Source: Berberis thunbergii
Taxonomy: Eukaryota > Streptophyta > Magnoliopsida > Ranunculales > Berberidaceae
NCBI GenBank assembly: GCA_003290165.1
Contig: QNQO01002088.1
Span: forward strand, 1-64,000
Reading direction: 5' to 3'
Length of the DNA stretch: 64,000 nt
The translations under genes were made by a program, and so were the position numbers. How positions within the stretch are numbered: position 1 is the first letter of the stretch; every line of letters starts with the position of its first letter. The notes under the pieces are model-generated. The model made no database searches. It had not been told where the DNA came from and saw nothing but the letters and a program-made list of their open reading frames with translations. Of this stretch, positions 56,931-64,000 are shown one piece after another.

Positions 56931-59184
56931 CAAGGCCAAGTGTTACTCCCTTTTCAGGGTGCTTAATTATGCAATCACATTTATATGTTATTTAACAGCT
57001 CAAAGCATATAGTCATGGTCTATGTTATAATGTCAGCATTCATGAAACTATGGAACTGTCATTCTCTAACACAACAGACTTCCATATACCACAATACATT
57101 ACAACACATCATTTCCAAAATTTACTTTATACACAAACATTCAGAACAACATCCATATAATAAGTTTACAACTTATTGCCCTTCGTACATAGAACTCAAA
57201 ATGTCAAGATGAAATTGTTCGTTTTGCAAAATTAGAATGATTTTCTTTATCCTTTTCTATAGGTTAACTCATGCATGAATATTTCAAATAACATCCATAT
57301 TATCATAAAATACCAATATGTCAAAATTTTAAAGGGGATGTTGTCACTCTGCTGAAAATAGCCACCAAACTCTACTATAACAACACCTCTAAAATCAATC
57401 GAAACTACCCTCAAACTTAGTTGAAGACAATTCAATTTTAGTCTACAAACCTAAACAATCAATGATCCAGTGCAAAAAATATTATTAAAACCACTACACT
57501 TTAATCCGCACCATTAGTCCCAAAACAACTTTGTTTCTGGCCGCAAAACAACCGTATTCAGTCCCAAAACTATCGTTCGGTCCCCATACAACATGCAAAC
57601 TCAGTTACATTTCTTCGTAACAGTGGCCAAAACAATATAAACAATAGAGAGCAATACCAAACATAGCAACAATAATATAAACATTCACATATATAACATA
57701 TAATTTAACATATATAACCAGGGAGCCAAACATATAATTTAAATTACCGATATCAGTCCAGTGAAGAAGTTCCTTCATGTTAAACATAAATTCATATGAC
57801 ATAACATCCCTGTTACACATGCAAAACACAAAAATTTAAAGCAATCAGACCTAAATTCATGAATAAGGAAACCTCCACACAGACATGTAGACCTGATCCA
57901 TGCAATTACAGAAAAATAATCCAAAGTCTTATTCACCCTTAACATGAATTATCTAATATTTGAGCTTAACTACTAACATGCAAACCAATATTAACACTCA
58001 AAATTAAACTTAGTTAGATAGGGTCAAACTCACTGAAATTTGCTTAAACAAGCTCACAACCTCGTCAAACCATGAACCGCCTTTGATCCAGTAAATCACC
58101 TACAAGATCCTTCGAAAATTTCATCGATGTCATACCGAAATTGACATGCAACAACAAGGCCGCAGTTGAACGAAATTCCTCTCCCAAACCAACTCAAATG
58201 GACATGCGGGATGAAGTGAAAGAACCCAAATCCCTTTTAAGCTAAAAACCCTTCGAAATTCAAACGACTCCTTTTTGTATCATTGTCGATTTTTTTAGTT
58301 TGGTTTCTCCTCGAAATCAACATTAAAAGACTTAAATAGCTCCACACCACCCCTGGATCAGCTGAAATACCACTTCCCTCACTCTTCACAACGCAAAACA
58401 AACCAAACCTAAACTCCCCTACGAAGATCCATACCCAAACCACCACGAAAAGGCTTCGAAACTCCTGGAAAACCCTTGAAATTGCACATAATCGGAGTTG
58501 CAGCCCTCTTGCTCTCACTTGAATGTTGAAGAAGAAGAAATATGAAGAAAAGTAATATGTATGAGGTCCAAAGCAGCTCATGTATAATTAAGTAAAAGCC
58601 CATGTACAATTAAGTAAAATTCTTAGTAAACCCTTAGTTATTTTTATTAGGGGCGTGCATACCATCCTTGGAAAAAGCTAAGTGTCATTAGCTCTGAATG
58701 AAGAAAAATCATTGGGAATGAACTCATAAGGAACTTCATATGGTAGTTCTTTCATCATATTGTTCAACAAATTCTTTTTCTTTTTTTTTAAATACTAGGA
58801 TTTTATTACTTGAAAAAATCTTTTACATCAGTCGGGGGTACATGATGACTTTATCCGATAAAAAGAACCAGAGGACATACATCATAGAAAACCCAAAATA
58901 AATAGTGAACAAATTCACACAATACCCTGTGAAATAAGTTGACATGTATTAGGATCAATTTCCATGCATCTTCAATAATTCGTCAAAACCATGCACCACG
59001 GGAACTCCAAGTCTCAACTTCATGCCAGTTGGAGGAAATGACCGACCTTTTGGTACTTTAATAGAATCTCCTGGCCATATTACAACACAAGGCAAGGTTG
59101 TTCTAGACTCCAAATCCCAATTCCCTCCCTTGCTTATCAATCACATTAACTATCAGATTTGCACAGTACTTAATCAGGAGACAG
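56931..59184. other. No recognisable gene
   Basis: AT-rich DNA. A 114-codon minus-strand frame at 58237-58581 is hydrophobic and low in complexity, with no recognised domain. A poly-T run near 58777 and simple repeats are present. Confidence 0.35.
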
Positions 59185-59327
59185 TGCATGTTGATCTTGT
59201 CCCGTTCCAAACTCGTTTGGGATGGGACGAGGTCGGGATGAGGTTTATTCTGTCTCGATTTCGAATGAACCGTTGAGATATGGATAAGGTCCATCTCATC
59301 TCATCCCGTCCCATGCCCACCACCCTA
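59185..59327 (-). mobile_element. Possible hAT end fragment
   Basis: On the minus strand it begins tagggtggtgggcatgggac and continues with cgggatgagatgag, a hAT-like end in the same style as the elements in the duplicated unit but not the same family. No partner end or target duplication was established; a taggggcg at 58650 is a weak candidate. Confidence 0.35.
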
Positions 59328-59838
59328 TTTTCATATTTCTATATTTTCTTGAATTAAATAAATTATGAAAATTTCAATATACTTGGCACAAAAAAAAGAC
59401 AATACATACATGAACAATCTATACGCTCCAATCCTATTTAAATAGAAAAGGATGTAAATTCATTATTAACAATATTGTATCGAAAGCTAAATAAGTGCAC
59501 ACAACGCGTGCAATAGGCGCTAGTATCACTTAAAATCCATGGATGCCAAAAAAAAAAAAAAATAACCCCTTAAAACTCAATAATAAAGATTACCGGAAAA
59601 ATAGAAACCCAAACCTAAAACTTGAAGGCCAACGTCAAACCAAATAGACAAGGGCTAACTAAATTCCCCAATATGATGAACAAAAGCTCCCAAAAGCCGG
59701 TTCATTTTGTGAGAGTGGAAATATGACAACTTGAAATCTTGGAAATTTTTTTTTCCTTGCAACCCCTTCATTTTCTTCGTGCACAAAAAAAAATTAATAA
59801 ATAAAAACACAAACCCGAGAAACTAAGGTAGTAGCGAA
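59328..59838. other. Intergenic DNA and 3' flank of phytocyanin 1
   Basis: AT-rich with several A-runs. No gene is seen. Confidence 0.4.
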
Positions 59839-59863
59839 GCTCAAGCAGCTGCAACCTCCACGA

Positions 59864-60350
59864 TTAATTTTGGTGGGCAACTTTGCAGTGTTTGTTAAAG
59901 GTTGAGGTAAAATAATGCTTGCCCGGCGTAGTTAGAAGGATTGTCGCGGGGCTTGTCTTAAAAACAGAAATGGTTTCATTGGTGTTACATTGATCGTAAG
60001 CTTTCTTTGTCAGTTCTGCTACATCTTCAGCATCCTGTGCAAAATTGAAGACTGCAAAGAAAAATCACATTCAACAAAATTAGACCAAAGAACATAGAAA
60101 AAAAAAAATTTGAAAATGTATCAACAAGACAATACAATGCAGATGGTGCACAAGTTAGATTATTACCAAGAGAGTCACCAACGCGGAAGGACCTGGAGGA
60201 ACTCCAGGCGTAGTATGTTATAGGACCTTGAGTAGCCATAGTCCACCCTACATCGTCTCCTACAATATGTTGTGTTTGTGCTATTGTGCAATGGATCAAA
60301 GCTGATAAAAATAACAGGAAGCAACCAATAACCTTATTCGCGTTAATCAT
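59864..60350 (-). CDS. Phytocyanin (stellacyanin/uclacyanin-like), C-terminus disrupted
   Basis: Exon 1 is 60350-60167 and exon 2 is 60051-59864, with donor ttg|gtaata, acceptor tttgcag|tc and phase 1, the intron place conserved in plant phytocyanins. Exon 1 gives a signal peptide ending near TIAQ and QHIVGDDVGW. Exon 2 starts VFNFAQDAEDVAELTKKAYD. Copper ligands visible: Cys in YDQCN and His in NKHC. The frame ends HCKVAHQN, without the usual G-[QM]-KL. One frame over, PPKLIVEVAAA and a stop follow, so a small frameshift has probably removed the normal end. About 123 residues, with no Pro/Ser tail or GPI signal. Role: small secreted blue-copper protein, or a recent pseudogene. Confidence 0.75.
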
Positions 60351-61028
60351 ATTTGAAAACTCTCTTCGGGTGTCCTTTCTATTTTCTTTGTCGGGAAGAA
60401 GTACCTGCTCAAACTCCGACCTATTTTATGCTTTCTGGTTACATTAATGGTTTAACGATTTTCAGAATTTTAGCCACACAAAGGAAAGATCCGCCTTCTG
60501 AGGCTAACATTTTCCACAAATAAATGGAAGAGATGAAATTTGTGTACAATTTTGAGAGTAAATATAGTAAAGAGATTTTTCTTAAACAAAGATATTAGAA
60601 AATCAGATTTTTGCAATTAGGGTGATGTGGTGTGATCTTGAAAGAATGATAAAATTTCCAGTGTCTGTGCATATCTTGAGGTTTTAATTTATGGACTGAG
60701 TCACAGAATTAGAAGTTTCAGAACTATATATATTGATAACAAAACCTTATCGTTTGCATAAAAAAGAAATATTATAGTTGTGAAATGAGTCAAACTATAA
60801 GTCAAAATATTATTAATCTTGGCAGAACCAGACGTGTTTATAGGCGTAAATATCCATTATAAATGATTGGATAAAAGAAAAAATCCATTATAAATGATAA
60901 TTGCTTATAATGAAGCAAACTGAGATTGGTAAATAACATGCAATGTCAACAATGACACATTGCAGAAAATTTTAGGATATGGTTTCGACTGAAAATTTTG
61001 TTGAAAGTCTGAAGATGAGATCCCCACG

Positions 61029-61060
<32 letters not shown>

Positions 61061-61160
61061 TGAACTGGTTTTTATTTGGTTGGATTTATAATGAAAAAGT
61101 ACGACATTTTTATAACCAAAGTGAAGCAGTCTTTTTCCGCTTATTGTTTTGACCCAGTTC
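60351..61160. other. Promoter side of phytocyanin 1 and intergenic DNA
   Basis: AT-rich. A stretch near 60605-60660 (attagggtgatgtggtgtga) resembles DNA in the LRK10-like intron (17257 and 24550), a small dispersed repeat. A long poly-T lies at 61029-61060. Confidence 0.45.
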
Positions 61161-61732
61161 TGCTAACCTGCACAAGTAGGGTGGCCGACAGCACTCTGAT
61201 GCTAAAGTCAAACAGGATCTAAGTAAGATGTAATGTTGTAACAGAGAATTTGTAGCGTACCTTAGCTTACAAACCTCATGTATTATTTATAGTGCAAGGA
61301 GATCTTCGTGGAGATCCCTTCCTAATTAGGAGTCGTGTTGTAGAAGGGAAGTTTCATGTTAAGTCTGTGCTCCTAGATACGTGGGAGATAGTTCTCAATC
61401 CAAGAGCAATCCATAAAAGGGATCGAGTTTTCCTATGTGAAAGATATTTGGTGTTTGTTTCCTAATTGGAAGCAGAGAGCAGTTGTAGTTGCCTATCCGA
61501 AGCTGATCCTCGATATATTTGCCTAAATATGGCATAGGATATTGAGGATAGCTGCGAGACGTGTGGGCTTAGCATGCTATGAGAGTTTGAGTCTGCTTGG
61601 CAGACTGTAGTAGGGCGGGCTTAGAACCGCTTGGGCCGGATCAGTGTTTGGCTGACGCTTGAGGCCGTAATTTCTCGAGATCATCATGACACGTGTATGA
61701 CTCCGGGGTGCAATCGTTTTTATGCATCATCA
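61161..61732 (-). mobile_element. Solo LTR of a Tat-type gypsy element
   Basis: On the minus strand it begins tgatgatgcataaaaacg and ends with gactttagcatcagagtgct, then a cggccac block and tgcaggttagca. This is the LTR-end style also seen at 4157-4347. No second LTR or coding interior lies nearby. No clear 5-bp target duplication was found. Confidence 0.55.
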
Positions 61733-62109
61733 AAAAGTAATGGGAATGATTCAAATAACTTATTACATGCTCAAGCTGTGTTTGGTTGGTTGAATTGTGT
61801 TCGGTGAAAAACCATTTCCATGCTATTGTTTTGATCTTTCCATGGAATCACTTAACAATGATATTTATCAGCTTTTATTTATAAGTTGTGAACATGGTAT
61901 AAGTACTTATATATAATTAATGGAATAGCAGCATAGTTAACCAAACATCAATAAAAAGAAATTCATTTCAAACAAAATTTAATCTGAATTGCAAGAATTT
62001 TATTTGAATAAAAAACAATGTAAATGAATCCCAAACTCTGGCAGTATAATGTGTGCAAATACATGTAAAAACTAAAAATTCATGCAAAAAATCAACTCCA
62101 AGACAGTAT
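61733..62109. other. 3' flank of phytocyanin 2
   Basis: AT-rich DNA, probably including the 3' untranslated part of the gene to its right. No other feature is seen. Confidence 0.4.
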
Positions 62110-62830
62110 CTAAAGCAAGAGAGCTGCAGCTGATAACAATATGGTGGAGATGCCAACAAGGGCATGAGCTGGGGCAGAGCTAGAAGGTGGTGGTGGTGAT
62201 CCGCCAGATGTTGGTGGTGGCGCCATGGAAGAAGTAGGTGGGATTGCAGTCGTGGATGGTGGTGTTGGGGTCCTGGCTGTTGGTGGAGAAGCTCTGCTGC
62301 TGCCTGTGACATTGATGGCCAACTTTTGCCCAGCCAAACAATGTCCAGCGAAGGAGCAGAAGTAGTAGTGTTCGCCGGCTGAGTTGAGAGTTATGGTTGC
62401 TGGGCTACTAGTTATAGTAGGAACCAATGTGGTAGCTGCATTACATGCGTCGAAAGCTGCCTTTGACACGGTTGCAACATCATGCCTTCCAGCGTCAAAA
62501 TTGAACACTGCAAATAATTAATGTCAAAATTAGTAAAAGTATTCAAGAAATAGGATCAACGGTGAAGTCATATAGACTACAAATACTAAGTAAAATTTGC
62601 TTTCAAAATATATGTAAGGAGCTCATGTTTGCGAAATTATTACCTAGAGTGTCTCCAACATTAAAAGTTTGGGAAGCAGCCCAAGTAGTGTAGGTTGAAG
62701 CACCGGTCCCTACTGTCCACCCTGCATTGCCTCCGACTACATGTCTAGTACCCCTCTGCGCGGTTGCAGAGTGTATCGAAGCAGCTATCACAAACACTAA
62801 TAAGCACTCAATCATTCTACTTGAACCCAT
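62110..62830 (-). CDS. Early-nodulin-like phytocyanin, GPI-anchored
   Basis: Exon 1 is 62830-62644 and exon 2 is 62507-62110, with donor tag|gtaat, acceptor ttgcag|tg and phase 1; together 194 residues. Signal peptide to about 24 (IHSATAQ). Plastocyanin-like domain from RHVVGGNAGW through GDTL-VFNFDAGRHDV, then CNAATT and FAGHCLAGQKLAINVT. Copper ligands: His in RHVVGG, Cys in DACN, His in GHC and Gln in AGQKL, so stellacyanin/uclacyanin-type with an axial Gln. Then a Pro/Ser/Thr-rich arabinogalactan-like stretch (about 130-172) and a hydrophobic C-terminus typical of a GPI-anchor signal. It is expected on the outer face of the plasma membrane or in the wall. It is intact, and the larger of two related genes in the same orientation. 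Confidence 0.92.
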
Positions 62831-64000
62831 ATCTCTTTGTAATTCGCTTTTCTCTGTGCTAGTTCTGACTGTTGATTGATGAATGAATGTAGATTGTTGA
62901 GAGACCTTCCTTTGCTACTTATAGTAAAAACATTACCATAAGTTTGGTTGTTGGGTCACACACCAATTCAATTTGTAGAGTGTGACCTTTTCAATTTGGA
63001 AGCTGGATGGAACTCTTGTCATGCATGAACTTTTCAATATGATCATTTCTTTGTTCAGACTTCAGACATCTTTACATGCGCGTGAGACCTAATTTTATAT
63101 TACCCACCATCCCTTGAGCATTGACTAGGCATCTCACCAATAAAAGAAAAATTATTTGCATTTATTTGTTTATTTTTTGATTAAATGCAAACTCTGGTTT
63201 TGGTTTAGACATCACCAGTGATGATTTCCTATAACACTTACTGCTCATCGATAACAAACTATAAGTCAAAAAATGATGAACCGCAGGAAAATTGATGAAA
63301 TAATATCAAAAAATGATTAAATGAATAATGTATTGTAACAAAATACCTGGAGATGGGTCGAATAAAATACATTTGCGTCGACATTACACATTCCAGAAAA
63401 CTTTTAGGATCTGGTAATAGTTTAGATTAAAGTTTTTGCGGAGAGTCAATGCATGAGTTTATTTCTATTTGATTATTGGTTTTAATAATGAAAAAATATG
63501 ATCAAATATTTAAATAATATCATTGAGTATAAAGATCTTAAAATATATAAAGTCTTATTCCTGGTCAAATTTGTTGTCTGGGTAAATTTTTTCTAGTTCG
63601 AATAAAAAGTTCATGCTTGGGCTGATAGCCTGAAACCATAACGCGGTGTCTGGGTAAATTTTGGTAACTTGATATGCAGTAATTTTCTAAGTATGTCTCA
63701 GTAATTTGCTTATATTGACAAAATCAATTTGGAAAAGGCGCAAAATCTTGCATGAGGTCAAAGCTTTTTAGATTTTGAGAGAAGATGCTATTTAGATTAT
63801 AATGTTTCATGGTTTTCATTCAAACAGCTAAGTTTAGATGAAAGAGCAACGGATAAGAGATTGTGTCAATCATCTTAATATTAGATAGTTGATGATATAC
63901 CAAATCGTTTTGTAATCTACTCCGTACACATGACATGATGATTTTGGTAATAAAGTAAAGTGGGCCTAGATGAGCGTCCAATCTGACCAAGCCCAGATCA
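62831..64000. other. Promoter of phytocyanin 2 and intergenic DNA
   Basis: A TATA-like ttatagtaaaa-reversed context lies near 62915 on the minus strand. The rest is AT-rich with no gene, tRNA or element I can support. Confidence 0.4.

Noticed and set aside
57490..57520. CACTA transposon end (cactac phrase)
   Set aside because: No partner end, no subterminal repeat set and no 3-bp target duplication could be found.
56938..59140. Several 60-115 codon frames, mostly minus strand
   Set aside because: Low complexity or hydrophobic, no domain recognised, no splice context; consistent with chance in AT-rich DNA.

Overview
This is nuclear DNA of a flowering plant, most likely a eudicot. The support is an LRK10-like receptor kinase family with its HFD-type catalytic loop and GT-AG introns, two phytocyanin genes with the family's single conserved intron, and plant-type mobile DNA: Tat-lineage Ty3/gypsy, Ty1/copia, TRIM, hAT, PIF/Harbinger, SINE and MITE elements. 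The species cannot be named from this sequence. Most of the window is AT-rich and TE-dense, and few genes are intact.

The window is dominated by a recent tandem segmental duplication of about 28.8 kb. The second copy is complete (23202-52046). The first copy runs off the left edge (1-23201). The copies align base for base over long stretches, and the head-to-tail junction lies at 23201/23202. Offsets grow from 27787 at the left to about 28850 at the right because of a few structural differences: a solo LTR versus a complete TRIM, a promoter deletion, a 71-bp indel and a poly-C run.

Unit layout from its left edge: (i) an LRK10-like gene with the only intact kinase exon (23718-25907); (ii) a degraded Tat-lineage retrotransposon on the minus strand (26228-32113; first copy 1-4347), with LTR and primer-binding-site remnants, a gag, an HSP90 N-terminal fragment where pol would be expected, a 60-80-bp tandem array and an opposite-strand coiled-coil ORF; (iii) an inverted, broken LRK10-like pseudogene carrying the solo LTR or TRIM; (iv) a second retroelement remnant with a 145-bp tandem array; (v) an intact secreted LRK10-like ectodomain exon (8963-9838; 37734-38609); (vi) three broken ectodomain relics; (vii) a Ty1/copia fragment with two hAT elements nested in it or next to it, one carrying the promoter and first exon of DNA topoisomerase II; (viii) another LRK10-like pseudogene whose kinase is cut off; (ix) AT-rich DNA with a Harbinger-like element, repeats and a hairpin MITE.

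From 52047 to 64000 the sequence is single copy in this window: MITEs, tandem repeats, a long stretch with no recognisable gene, then two phytocyanin genes on the minus strand. One (59864-60350) has a disrupted C-terminus. The other (62110-62830) is a complete GPI-anchored early-nodulin-like protein. A Tat-type solo LTR lies between them.

Biologically this is a birth-and-death receptor-kinase locus. Ectodomain and kinase exons have been separated by duplication, deletion and TE insertion, leaving ectodomain-only genes and one kinase without a start. The ectodomain exons keep a phase-1 donor that matches the acceptor phase of the kinase exons, so long-range splicing or secreted-decoy products are possible but unproven. 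The dense 1-base indels in the first copy between about 1000 and 3900 look more like consensus error than evolution.
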